A model generated the notes under the pieces. That model saw only the letters and a program-made list of their open reading frames with translations, did not search any database and was not told where the DNA came from. Shown in pieces: positions 8,029 to 15,636 of a stretch of 31,528 nucleotides of DNA; the stretch's first letter is position 1, and every line of letters begins with the position of its first letter. Position numbers and translations under genes: made by a program. Source of the stretch: CALKHT01 sp964511575 (GTDB taxonomy: Bacteria > Planctomycetota > Phycisphaerae > Phycisphaerales > Phycisphaeraceae). The stretch covers positions 1 to 31,528 of the forward strand of contig CAZEFM010000040.1 in assembly GCA_964511575.1 (NCBI GenBank). The letters are read 5' to 3'.

Positions 8029-8814
8029 ATGGGTTTTGGTTTGAATCTGAAGGCCACGGGTGTGGCGGCGGTGCTTGCGGCCGGCGGTCTGATGGTCGGT
8101 GAAACGCAGGCGGCGACCTACACCTACGAGTTCACCGCAGCGGACATCCTGAACAACGTGTTCGTCAACGGCGCGGACGGCTCGTCGGCGGCTGACAACG
8201 GGCTCTTTGATGGCGCCCGCCTGCTGCGTAACGGCACCAATGCGAACAGCGGCGCGCGGACCTTCGTCGAAAGCCAGCACGATGCGTTCAACCAGCGTTG
8301 GAGCGACATGGTGTCCGAGGGTTACACCCTCAATTCGTTCAACCTGTGGGGCTTGGACGGCAACGGCATCAACTGGGGTGAAGACTTCAAGCCGTTCGAA
8401 TGGGTGAGCGTGACGGCCCCGACGGGTTGGACAACCGGCTACCACACCTGGCCGTGGAGCAACCCTCCGGCCGATGCAAACACGTTGGATTTCCCCTGGT
8501 TCGCGCACGAGGAAGGCATCGCGCTGGACCTGACCCAGGAGGAACTGGAAGCGATCCGCTTCACCGTGACGATCGCGTTCGAAGATGGCGATGAGTTCTG
8601 GGGCGCAGACACCAACGGCGCGCCGAACGATCTGAGCTCGGTGCTGACCATGTGGTTCGGCGCCAACCTCTACGATGCTCAAGGCAACTACGGTCACATG
8701 TACGAAGGCAACCTGCAGGCGAACGTGGTTCCGTTGCCGGCCGCGGCCTGGGCGGGCCTGACGCTGCTGGGTGGCATCGGCAGTCGCCGTTGGATGAAGC
8801 GCCGCAAGGCCTGA
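8029..8814 (+). CDS. Secreted protein with VPLPA/PEP-CTERM-like sorting tail
   Basis: The protein is 261 residues. A signal peptide (about 1-28, ending GETQAATYTYEF) is followed by a single extracytoplasmic domain of unknown fold, rich in Trp, Asp and Asn (for example WGLDGNGINWGEDF). The C-terminus is a classic tripartite sorting signal: the motif VPLPAAAW, a hydrophobic helix (AGLTLLGGIGS) and a basic end (RRWMKRRKA). In PEP-CTERM systems an exosortase removes this tail and the protein goes to the surface or extracellular matrix; no exosortase is in this window. AAAGGAG (8016-8022) lies 6 nt before the ATG at 8029; the adjacent ATG at 8026 is also possible. The gene is followed by a strong terminator, so it is probably monocistronic. 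Confidence 0.88.
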   Translation: MGFGLNLKATGVAAVLAAGGLMVGETQAATYTYEFTAADILNNVFVNGADGSSAADNGLFDGARLLRNGTNANSGARTFVESQHDAFNQRWSDMVSEGYTLNSFNLWGLDGNGINWGEDFKPFEWVSVTAPTGWTTGYHTWPWSNPPADANTLDFPWFAHEEGIALDLTQEELEAIRFTVTIAFEDGDEFWGADTNGAPNDLSSVLTMWFGANLYDAQGNYGHMYEGNLQANVVPLPAAAWAGLTLLGGIGSRRWMKRRKA

Positions 8815-8850
8815 TCGTCTCACGATCATCCATCCCGAAGATTCTTACGC

Positions 8851-8883
8851 AGCCGGGCGAGGCAACTCGCTCGGTTGTTTTTT
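8851..8883 (+). terminator. Rho-independent terminator after the PEP-CTERM-like gene
   Basis: CCGGGCGAG (8853-8861) pairs with CTCGCTCGG (8866-8874), with one G-U pair, around a GCAA tetraloop. TTGTTTTTT follows (8875-8883). A smaller perfect hairpin, TGATCGT/ACGATCA (8812-8828), overlaps the stop codon just upstream. Confidence 0.92.
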
Positions 8884-8986
8884 GCGCGTGATGAGTCAAA
8901 GGAAGGTCATCGTCCCGGTGAAAGCGCCAATTTTTTGTAGGATGAAGCCAAGTTCGATCTTCTTTACCAATTTGGGGCATCAACCA

Positions 8987-10540
8987 ATGATGTACGGCAG
9001 TGTGCAGGCGGCGCGGGCGAAGCGGGACGGTACCGATGCAGTGGCGGTGGCGCTGTTCGATCAGACGAAGAAGCTGCCCGAAGGGTACGCGGCGCTGGAC
9101 AAGCGGGTGGGCGGCGCGTTGTCGGCTGCGGTGAAGCGGAGCGAGCTGAGCCTCGGCAAGGGGGCGGTGACCTGCCTGTACCCGAGCGAAGGGGTGGAGC
9201 GGCTGTACGTGCTGGGGCTGGGGGCGAAGGAGAAGTTCACGGGCGATGTGGTTCGCATTGCCGGGGCGGGGCTGATCAAGGCAGCGTGGAGTGCGCGGCT
9301 GAGCAGCGTCTCGCCTGATGTGCAGCCGGGCCTGGCGGAAGCGGGGAAGCGATCGCTGAACGCGGCGGAGATCGGCCGGGCATTGGGCGAGGGAATGGAA
9401 ATCGCCCGTTTTGATTTTGACCGTTTCAAAGGCGCGGTGAGCAAGAGCAACAACGGGAAGGATCGCCCAACGAAGCTGACGGTGCACCTGCCCGGCGAGC
9501 TGTCGGCGGGTTTTGATGCGGGGGTGACGGTGGGGCACGCGGTGAACACTGCCCGTGAGCTTGCCGCCACGCCTCCGAACGTGGCGAACCCGCGCTACAT
9601 CGCGGATTACTGCAAATCGATGAGCCGAAAGCTGGGGCTTCAATGCACGGTGATCGACGCCAAGCGCGCCAAGGAACTGGGGATGGGCGGCCTGACGGCG
9701 GTGGGGCAGGCGGGCTCGACCCCCCCGGCGATGATCGTGATGTCCTACAAGGGCAAGGCACGCGGCCGAGGCAAGCCGGCGGACCCGATCCTCCTCGTGG
9801 GCAAGGCGATCACGTTCGACACCGGCGGCTACTCGCTGAAGATCAACAACGGCATGCTGGGGATGAAGTATGACAAGTGCGGCGGCATGGCGGTGATCGG
9901 TGCGATGCAGGCGATCGCCTCGCTGAAGCTGGATCAGCCGGTTGTCGGCATCGTGGCGGCGGCGGAGAACATGGTGGACACCACCGCGTTTCGACCCAAC
10001 GACATCATCACGATGGTCAACGGCGTGACAGTGGAGGTGACCAACACGGATGCCGAGGGGCGGCTCGTGCTCGCCGATGCGCTGGCGTACGGCTGCAAGA
10101 CGTACAAGCCGGCGGCGGTGATCGACATGGCGACACTGACCGGCGGGGTGGTCGTGGCGCTGGGGTCGGTGTGTGCGGGGCTGTTCTGCGGCGATGCGGC
10201 GCTGCGGTCGCACCTCTTCAACGCGGCCGACGCTTCGGGCGAACGGTTGTGGGAGCTGCCTCTGTGGGATGAGCACCGCGACATGATGAAGGGTCTGCAC
10301 AGCGACATCGTGAACTCCGGTGCGGAGCGTGGGGCGCATCCGATCCAGGGTGCAGCCTTTTTGAGCTATTTCGCCACGCCGGGCGGTGACCCGAAGAAGA
10401 TCGGCGAACTCCCCTGGGCGCACATCGACATTGCCGGGACCGCCGATGCGAAGAGCGACACGCCGCTGTACGCCAAGGGCCCGACGGGTTACGGCGTGCG
10501 GCTGGTGACGCGCGTGGTGGAGATGTGGGCGAAGAAGTAA
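8987..10540 (+). CDS. pepA: Leucyl aminopeptidase (M17 family)
   Basis: M17 aminopeptidases remove N-terminal residues from peptides in the cytoplasm with a two-metal site. The protein is 517 residues. The N-terminal regulatory domain covers about 1-165 and the catalytic domain 175-517. All expected active-site residues are present: Lys273 and Asp278 (VGKAITFDTGG), Lys285, Asp296, and Asp355, Glu357 and Arg359 in the signature NTDAEGRL. Their spacing matches the E. coli enzyme with a constant offset of three. Two adjacent ATGs (8987 and 8990) begin the conserved N-terminus. The frame is open back to 8882, next to the upstream terminator, and ATG 8942 is a less likely alternative. No strong Shine-Dalgarno site is seen. 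It converges closely on the dus gene. Confidence 0.95.
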   Translation: MMYGSVQAARAKRDGTDAVAVALFDQTKKLPEGYAALDKRVGGALSAAVKRSELSLGKGAVTCLYPSEGVERLYVLGLGAKEKFTGDVVRIAGAGLIKAAWSARLSSVSPDVQPGLAEAGKRSLNAAEIGRALGEGMEIARFDFDRFKGAVSKSNNGKDRPTKLTVHLPGELSAGFDAGVTVGHAVNTARELAATPPNVANPRYIADYCKSMSRKLGLQCTVIDAKRAKELGMGGLTAVGQAGSTPPAMIVMSYKGKARGRGKPADPILLVGKAITFDTGGYSLKINNGMLGMKYDKCGGMAVIGAMQAIASLKLDQPVVGIVAAAENMVDTTAFRPNDIITMVNGVTVEVTNTDAEGRLVLADALAYGCKTYKPAAVIDMATLTGGVVVALGSVCAGLFCGDAALRSHLFNAADASGERLWELPLWDEHRDMMKGLHSDIVNSGAERGAHPIQGAAFLSYFATPGGDPKKIGELPWAHIDIAGTADAKSDTPLYAKGPTGYGVRLVTRVVEMWAKK

Positions 10541-10542
10541 GG

Positions 10543-10564
10543 CACGCCTGCCGCGTCAGGCGGT
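10543..10564. terminator. Compact hairpin between convergent pepA and dus
   Basis: CGCCTG (10545-10550) pairs with CAGGCG (10557-10562) around a 6-nt loop. Only 15 bp separate the two convergent stop codons, and the hairpin overlaps the dus stop. No T-run is present, so a bidirectional terminator is only a suggestion. Confidence 0.4.
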
Positions 10565-11632
10565 GCAGCTATTGAGCGCTTCATCGGGCAGGGCGTCGTG
10601 GATGGGAACGCCCGGGCCATCGTGGGTGTAGTGATCGCGGAGCACCGCGTGCCAGTCGGCGAGGGATTTAACGGCGATGAAGCGCTGTCGGATTGCGTCG
10701 CGCTGGGGGTGGTGACGGCTGAAGCGGATGCCGAACTTCCGCATCATCATGCCTGCCGCACGTTCGCCGTGGAGTTTCACCGACAGCTCGAAGTGTTCAA
10801 GCAGAACGTTCCGCTGCTGGGCGATGGTGGGGGGTCGGGTGGCGGCATCATGATCGCCTCGCATGATGGCGCGGGCCTGTTCGAAGATCCACGGGTTGCC
10901 GATGCAGCCGCGCGCCACGCTGACGAGCCCGACGCCGGTCTCTTCGATCATGCGGAAGATGTCCTGTGCGGACCAGATGTCGCCCGAGCCGCCCAGGAGC
11001 AGTGGCGGGTTGCCCGTCGCGGTGCGTGCATCCAGGCCATACGTGTCGCTGAGCTGCCGCAGAAACGCCCATTGGCTGGGGCCGATGTATTTCTGTTCGA
11101 CGGTTCGGCCGTGAACGACAGCGGCGGCGTAGCCCAGCTCGATGACCTTCTCGAAGATGCGGTGGAAGTTGCGCTCCGCGTCGGCGGAGTCGTCGCTGCC
11201 GCGGCGAAGCTTGACCGTGCAAGGCACCGCCGGGTCGACCGCCTGCCGTACCGCATCGAGAATGGCGATGGCTTCCTCGGGGACGGACAGCAGATGCCCG
11301 CCGCGGCTCTTTTTCTTGATCTTCTTCACCGGACAGGCGAGATTGACATCGATGACATCGTAGCCGAGGCTGACGAGAATCTTCGCGCCTGCGGCGATGT
11401 CGGCGGGGTGAGACCCCATGAGCTGGCCCGCAATGGGGTGGTCGGCTTCGTCAAGTTCGGCGGCTTTGAGCCCTTTGCCCCCGGCGATGAGGAACTGGTC
11501 GAGCATCGCCTCGGTGATGCAATAGGGTGCGCCGTGACGTCGCGCCACGAGGCGCATGGCGGCGTCGGAGTAGCCGGCCAGTCCCGCCTGGAAAAAAGGA
11601 GCGTCGAGAGTGAGGTTGCCGATCAGCGCCAT
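10556..11632 (-). CDS. dus: tRNA-dihydrouridine synthase
   Basis: Dus enzymes use FMN and NADPH to reduce uridines in the tRNA D-loop. The protein is 358 residues. An N-terminal FMN-binding TIM barrel (about 5-260) carries GLAGYSDAAMR (17-27), the catalytic Cys100 in VNLACPVKK, the phosphate/RNA contact HGRTVEQKY and the FMN motif LLLGGSGDI followed by VARGCIGNPWIF. A helical RNA-binding domain follows. The barrel motif has Ala in NLACP where Gly is usual, a minor variation. The ATG at 11632 begins MALIGNL; upstream in-frame codons overlap the divergent lipoprotein leader and are not conserved. A perfect TATAAT lies 7 nt before the ATG, which suggests a leaderless message. The subfamily (A, B or C) cannot be fixed by eye. 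Confidence 0.93.
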   Translation of the reverse strand: MALIGNLTLDAPFFQAGLAGYSDAAMRLVARRHGAPYCITEAMLDQFLIAGGKGLKAAELDEADHPIAGQLMGSHPADIAAGAKILVSLGYDVIDVNLACPVKKIKKKSRGGHLLSVPEEAIAILDAVRQAVDPAVPCTVKLRRGSDDSADAERNFHRIFEKVIELGYAAAVVHGRTVEQKYIGPSQWAFLRQLSDTYGLDARTATGNPPLLLGGSGDIWSAQDIFRMIEETGVGLVSVARGCIGNPWIFEQARAIMRGDHDAATRPPTIAQQRNVLLEHFELSVKLHGERAAGMMMRKFGIRFSRHHPQRDAIRQRFIAVKSLADWHAVLRDHYTHDGPGVPIHDALPDEALNSCTA

Positions 11633-11639
11633 GGGCAGG

Positions 11640-11645
11640 ATTATA
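11640..11645 (-). promoter_or_regulatory. TATAAT -10 box immediately upstream of dus
   Basis: The minus strand reads TATAAT followed by 7 nt and then the ATG at 11632. With the usual distance from -10 box to start site, the transcript would begin within one or two bases of the start codon. No -35 box is recognisable. Confidence 0.5.
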
Positions 11646-11705
11646 GGGGGCCGAACGCCGCGAGGCGGATCGACCCGAATCAGCAGGATCAAGGACGAAC
11701 CGAGC

Positions 11706-12212
11706 ATGACGATTGACCGAATCAAGGCGACGCTCCGCACCTCCGCACGCATCGTGACGGGGCTGACGCTGGCGTTGGCGTTCACCGCCTGTGCCGGCCG
11801 CGGACCGCGCATGGCGGACGAAGCGCTGGCGCCACTGGCGGAGCTGCGCTATCCGACGGATGCGCCCCGGGGCGACGATTTGGACATCGTGGTGGTTCGT
11901 TCGGGCAGCCGGATTCAACTCGCCAACCGCACGCCGCGAAGCTACCGAGGCATGCAGCTCTGGCTCAACGAACAGTGGGTGGGTGTGGCGGATCATATTG
12001 CCATCGGCGTCGACAACGCGTTCGACCTGAACAACTTTGTGGATCAGCACGGGCGCACCTATCCGGTGGCGGGGTTGCTCGCGCCGGACCGCTCGCAGCC
12101 GCTGGTGCATGCGGAGTTGTTTGATCCTTCGACGAACGAGCGGCATCGTATCACGGTGCAGTTGTCCCGCCGTCAGCCCGTTCGCGGCACGAGCGTGGTG
12201 CAGTACGAGTAA
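11706..12212 (+). CDS. Small predicted lipoprotein, unknown function
   Basis: The protein is 168 residues. A basic N-terminus and hydrophobic helix lead to a lipobox-like AFTAC with the modified Cys at residue 29, so it is probably anchored to a membrane facing outward. The mature part has no catalytic motif I recognise; it reads as a small beta-rich domain (DLDIVVVRSGSRIQLANRTP, YRGMQLWLNEQWVG, RHRITVQLSRRQP), possibly immunoglobulin-like. AAGGA lies about 10 nt before the ATG at 11706. The gene is divergent from dus and 45 bp upstream of pgi on the same strand. The gap to pgi holds a small hairpin (CGAGGC 12225-12230 with GCCTCG 12236-12241) and no T-run, so the two may be co-transcribed. 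Confidence 0.75.
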   Translation: MTIDRIKATLRTSARIVTGLTLALAFTACAGRGPRMADEALAPLAELRYPTDAPRGDDLDIVVVRSGSRIQLANRTPRSYRGMQLWLNEQWVGVADHIAIGVDNAFDLNNFVDQHGRTYPVAGLLAPDRSQPLVHAELFDPSTNERHRITVQLSRRQPVRGTSVVQYE

Positions 12213-12257
12213 GCACATCGACTTCGAGGCACAGCGCCTCGGCATCAGGGAAGCAGC

Positions 12258-13883
12258 ATGGACCGCACGCAACTGTGGCGCCGGTACAACCGGTATCTCT
12301 GTGAGACGGGACGACTGGGCATCAGCCTCGACATCTCGCGCATGAACTTCGCCGATGATTTTTTCGATGCGATGCGCGCGCCGATGAGCCGAGCGTACGC
12401 GGCGATGGATGAACTGGAGCGCGGCACGATTGCCAACCCGGACGAGCAGCGCATGGTCGGGCACTACTGGTTGCGCGCCCCGCAGTTGGCGCCGAACGAG
12501 GAGATTGCCCGGGCGATCACCGAGACGCGCGATGCCGTGGTGCGGTTCGCCGCGGATGTGCACGCAGGGAAGGTCGTAACGCCTGAAGGTCGGCGGTTCA
12601 CGGATGTGCTGCTGATCGGCATCGGGGGAAGCGCGTTGGGGCCGCAGCTTGTCGCCGATGCGTTGGGTGGCGCGGGGGGTGTGACGGGCAAGCGCGACCG
12701 GATGCGCATCCATTTCTTCGACAACACCGACCCGGACGGCTTCGCTCGGGTGTTCGCGGCGCTTGGGGCAAGGCTGAAAACCACGCTCGTGGTGGTGATC
12801 TCCAAGTCCGGCGGCACAAAAGAGACACGCAACGGCATGCTGCAGACGCAGTGGGTCTTCAAGTGCCGCGGGCTCGATTTCGCCAAACAGGCGGTGGCGG
12901 TGACGGGCGAAGGCAGCGCGTTGGACCAGGTCGCTGAGAAGGAGCAGTGGCTGGCGCGGTTTCCCATGTGGGACTGGGTGGGCGGCCGCACCAGCGTGAT
13001 GAGCGCGGTGGGTTTGCTGCCCGCGGCGCTGCAGGGGCTGGATGTGCAGGCGCTGCTCGATGGCGCAGCCGCCATGGACGCCATTACCCGCAAGCATGAG
13101 ACATTGAAGAACCCCGCGGCGCTCCTCGCGCTGATGTGGTACCACGCCACGGGTGGGCGCGGCGAGAAGGACATGGTCATCCTTCCTTACAAGGATCGCC
13201 TGCTGCTCATGTCGCGCTATCTGCAGCAACTGGTAATGGAGTCGCTGGGCAAGGAACGCGACCTCGATGGTGCCATCGTTCACCAGGGCATCGCGGTGTA
13301 TGGCAACAAGGGCTCGACCGATCAGCACGCCTACGTGCAGCAGTTGCGCGAAGGGGTGAACAACTTCTTCGCCACGTTCATCGTTGTGCTGCAGGACACG
13401 TTCAAAGCACCATCGAAGAGCGCGACGAAAGTGGATGAAGTCGGCGTCACGGTCGACCCCGACACAACCAGTGGCGACTATCTCGTGGGGTTCTGGCAGG
13501 GCACGCGCGAAGCGCTGTACGAGAACGGCCGCGAATCGATGACGATCACGCTGAACCGGCTGGATGCCCGCACGCTCGGCGCGCTGATTGCGCTGTATGA
13601 GCGGGCGGTGGGCTTCTATGCGTCACTGGTGAACATCAACGCGTACCATCAGCCGGGCGTGGAAGCGGGCAAGAAAGCCGCCGAGGCGGTGCTGGTGCTG
13701 CAGCGCAAAGCCACGGAGCACCTGCGCAATCACGCGTTTGAATCGTACACGCTGGAGCAACTCGCTCAGGCGATCGGGGCGGAGGATCAGGTCGAAACAT
13801 TGCACCATATCCTCACCCACCTCGCCACCAACCGCCGCATCAAAGCGGTGCGGGGGAGGTATCAGGAGGTTGACCACGGATAA
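12258..13883 (+). CDS. pgi: Glucose-6-phosphate isomerase
   Basis: PGI interconverts glucose 6-phosphate and fructose 6-phosphate in the cytoplasm, feeding the PPi-type phosphofructokinase step also encoded here. The protein is 541 residues with two SIS domains. Visible motifs are GIGGSALGP (121-129), SKSGGTKET (182-190), the PGI signature DWVGGRTSVMSAVGLLP (239-255), Glu328 in MESLGKE, GNKGSTDQHAYVQQ with His357, and Lys472 in QPGVEAGKK. The Glu, His and Lys match the family's catalytic residues. An approximately 60-residue C-terminal tail (about 480-541) resembles a helix-turn-helix-like extension. The ATG at 12258 follows AGGGAAG. The last codons (VDHG, stop) lie inside the left arm of an inverted repeat, so the natural C-terminus appears to have been altered by an insertion. 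Confidence 0.96.
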   Translation: MDRTQLWRRYNRYLCETGRLGISLDISRMNFADDFFDAMRAPMSRAYAAMDELERGTIANPDEQRMVGHYWLRAPQLAPNEEIARAITETRDAVVRFAADVHAGKVVTPEGRRFTDVLLIGIGGSALGPQLVADALGGAGGVTGKRDRMRIHFFDNTDPDGFARVFAALGARLKTTLVVVISKSGGTKETRNGMLQTQWVFKCRGLDFAKQAVAVTGEGSALDQVAEKEQWLARFPMWDWVGGRTSVMSAVGLLPAALQGLDVQALLDGAAAMDAITRKHETLKNPAALLALMWYHATGGRGEKDMVILPYKDRLLLMSRYLQQLVMESLGKERDLDGAIVHQGIAVYGNKGSTDQHAYVQQLREGVNNFFATFIVVLQDTFKAPSKSATKVDEVGVTVDPDTTSGDYLVGFWQGTREALYENGRESMTITLNRLDARTLGALIALYERAVGFYASLVNINAYHQPGVEAGKKAAEAVLVLQRKATEHLRNHAFESYTLEQLAQAIGAEDQVETLHHILTHLATNRRIKAVRGRYQEVDHG

Positions 13884-13890
13884 CACGGAT
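13870..13890 (+). repeat. Left arm of the 21-bp inverted repeat
   Basis: This is a perfect inverted match to 14222-14242. It is built of 9-bp units ACCACGGAT and AACACGGAT. The pgi stop codon TAA (13881-13883) lies inside it. Confidence 0.9.
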
Positions 13891-13934
13891 GAAGGCAAAG
13901 CATTCAGCGGACGATGCGCTCCCACTGAAGTTTG

Positions 13935-14187
13935 CTCCTGTTTGACATTGAGCAGTAGTGCGAGGCGTAGCTGGGTGATCGAAAGATAGCCGAGCATCTG
14001 GGCGCGGTGGTCATCGGTTAACGGGGTGACTACCTTTGGATCGACGATGACCGTGTTGTCAACGATCAGATCGGGAATCAGTTTTCCCACGAGTCCATCG
14101 CGGTAGTTCGAGAAGTCCCGGTCGCAGCGTATTCAGTACTCTCATCGCTGCGCCGATGATTTCACCGCTCAGTTCTTCGTGAAGCAT
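13935..14187 (-). pseudogene. Broken GxxExxY-family gene (PD-(D/E)xK-like)
   Basis: From an ATG at 14187, with a good GGAGGTG site (14204-14198) upstream, the minus strand encodes MLHEELSGEIIGAAMRVLNT and then PGLLE, which matches the start of GxxExxY proteins. The frame then stops after 42 residues. From about 14108 a second frame encodes YRDGLVGKLIPDLIVDNTVI, VDPKVVTPLTDDHRAQMLGY and LSITQLRLALLLN, which matches the family's second half. The junction near 14104-14112 removes about 25-30 residues, including the Tyr of the name-giving motif, and shifts the frame. The nuclease-like V-E-L-K motif has decayed to VDPK. The family end (LLLNF and beyond) is also lost. It is therefore a pseudogene. 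The family assignment is from memory of its consensus. Confidence 0.72.
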
Positions 14188-14221
14188 AAAAGCCCGTCAC
14201 CTCCCTGTCTTAATCCGTCCT

Positions 14222-14242
14222 ATCCGTGTTATCCGTGGTCAA
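14222..14242 (-). repeat. Right arm of the 21-bp inverted repeat
   Basis: This is the exact reverse complement of 13870-13890. The TGA stop of the minus-strand sulfatase-like gene (14241-14239) lies within it. Confidence 0.9.
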
Positions 14243-15582
14243 AACCGCTGCGGGGCGGCGCGGAGGGGCATGAGGGTGTCGCCGAGGCGCCAGCGGAGGG
14301 CATCGGTGACGTTGCGGCCGGTCATGGTTTTGAGAAGGTTGGTCTTCTCATCAGGGTCGTTGAGCAGATCGTAAAGTCCGAGGATGCGGTGGGTCTCGGT
14401 GTTGAGGATGATCTTGTAGCGTTCGGTTTCGAGCATGAGACGCTGACCGAACTCGCTGAGCACGCCGGTGTGGGGGCGTTCAAGCGTGATCGATTCGCCG
14501 GCGAGAAGGGGCAGGAGTGAGCGGCCGGTCATGTAGGGGGGCAGGTCGCAGCCGCCCAGTGTGGCGATCGTCGCAGCGACGTCGACGTTGCTGATGAGCC
14601 AGTCGGGGATCTCGCACCGGGTGCGGAAGGGCGGGGTGATGATGACGGGCACCTCGACCGCGCCGGCAAGGAAGGAGCGATGTCCCACCAGGCCGTGCTC
14701 GCCCAGCAGCATCCCGCGATCCGATGCGACGACGCACCAGGTGCGCTCGTTGTCCTCGCGTTCGGCGACGGATGACATCATGCGGCCGATGCCGTAGTCG
14801 ATCAGGCTCACGCGCCCGAGGTAATCGGCTCGAATGCGCGCGATCTGTTGCGGCTCCAGCCGTTGCAGCATGACGCGCGGATAATCAAGCTCCGCCAGCG
14901 CATCCAGTTCGGTGAAGTTGGCGGGGACGAAGCCTTCTTCAAGCAGCTCCGGCGCGACGACATCCTGATAAAGCGTGGGCGGGGGCAGTTCGTTCCCCGG
15001 GCCGCTGTACGCCACGATCAGCGCCCATGGCTTATCGCTGGGCATGTGCGTCAGCATGCGGCGGGCCTGCACGCTGATGAACCCGTCGATGTCTTCATCC
15101 GGCTCCATCAGCAATCGGTCGGGGTGGAACGGCCCGTAGCGCAGTCGCTGACGGCGCTGCTGCACCAGCGCGGTGCGCATGCCGCTTGCCGCCGATGCGG
15201 TGAGGTAGTTGCAGTGTGCCGATTCGAGCACCTCGACGGGATCGACGACAACGCGTTCATCCAGGACGTGTTCAATGGCGTTGACGCAGCCGACGCCGGC
15301 GACGTGATATCCCTGTGCTTTGAGCAGGCCCGGCCAGCCGTCGCAGGTGATGGTGGCGGCGCTTTCGTCGACGTGGCCGTGCTGCCGGGCGTGCAGGCCG
15401 GTGAGCAGGCTGATCATGCCGCCGGGATCGACCGGCGAAGCGCTGGAAGCGACCAGCTTGAGCCCGCGTTGGATGAGCTTGTCCATGTTGGGCGTGCAGA
15501 TGGGCCACGCCCTGCTGTTCCCCGCCGCGTCAGCGCGAAGACCGTGAGCCAGCACAATGAGCAGGTTGCGATGAAAAGCCAT
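14239..15582 (-). CDS. Sulfatase-fold protein lacking catalytic residues (probable pseudoenzyme)
   Basis: The protein is 447 residues with the overall order of an alkaline-phosphatase-superfamily sulfatase: an N-terminal LLIVLAHGLRADA strand, CTPNMDKLIQRG (29-40), ISLLTGLHARQHG (57-69), DYLGRVSLIDYGIGRMM (about 253-269), ASDRGMLLGEHGL (286-298), VPVIITPPF, and a C-terminal YKIILN/LYDLLNDPDEKTNL block. Active sulfatases have a metal-binding Asp-Asp pair after the first strand; here it is Ala-His (12-13). The formylglycine Cys/Ser of C/S-x-P-S-R is Asp52 (PVDPGGM), and its Arg is Met56. The DHG metal motif is D288-R289-G. The substrate PHxP is PGNELP, and the Lys after GEHGL is His301. Hydrolysis is therefore unlikely. 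There is no signal peptide. The gene has repeats on both sides, and its stop codon lies in one of them. Confidence 0.85.
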   Translation of the reverse strand: MAFHRNLLIVLAHGLRADAAGNSRAWPICTPNMDKLIQRGLKLVASSASPVDPGGMISLLTGLHARQHGHVDESAATITCDGWPGLLKAQGYHVAGVGCVNAIEHVLDERVVVDPVEVLESAHCNYLTASAASGMRTALVQQRRQRLRYGPFHPDRLLMEPDEDIDGFISVQARRMLTHMPSDKPWALIVAYSGPGNELPPPTLYQDVVAPELLEEGFVPANFTELDALAELDYPRVMLQRLEPQQIARIRADYLGRVSLIDYGIGRMMSSVAEREDNERTWCVVASDRGMLLGEHGLVGHRSFLAGAVEVPVIITPPFRTRCEIPDWLISNVDVAATIATLGGCDLPPYMTGRSLLPLLAGESITLERPHTGVLSEFGQRLMLETERYKIILNTETHRILGLYDLLNDPDEKTNLLKTMTGRNVTDALRWRLGDTLMPLRAAPQRF

Positions 15583-15593
15583 GGAACGTTCTC

Positions 15594-15620
15594 ACCACGG
15601 ATAGCACGAATAACACGGAT
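15594..15620 (+). repeat. Third copy of the CACGGAT repeat, upstream of the sulfatase-like gene
   Basis: The core ACCACGGAT (15594-15602) is followed by AGCACGAAT and AACACGGAT, so this copy has one more 9-bp unit than the arms at 13870 and 14222. It ends 12 bp before the start codon of the minus-strand gene. The minus-strand GGTGAG at its edge could even act as a ribosome-binding site. Confidence 0.8.
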
Positions 15621-15636
15621 CATCCCCCAAACGAAC

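Larger units (their letters stand above)
13870..14242. mobile_element. 373-bp element bounded by perfect 21-bp inverted repeats
   Basis: The left arm (13870-13890) and right arm (14222-14242) are exact reverse complements and share the core ACCACGGATAACACGGAT. Between them is a degraded GxxExxY-type gene on the minus strand. The element sits exactly between convergent pgi and the sulfatase-like gene, and each of those genes takes its stop codon from an arm. No transposase is encoded, so if mobile it is non-autonomous. A third related repeat copy lies at 15594-15620. Confidence 0.6.

Noticed and set aside
7549..8829. The minus-strand frame of the SH3 gene stays open for over 400 codons upstream of its start.
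   Set aside because: It is antisense to the PEP-CTERM-like gene and its leader, contains no conserved block, and a good ribosome-binding site and signal peptide begin at 7548.
13869..15620. The sulfatase-like gene plus its two flanking repeats as a composite transposon.
   Set aside because: No transposase is present, and the right boundary copy differs in unit number from the arms; the smaller 373-bp element explains the perfect repeats better.
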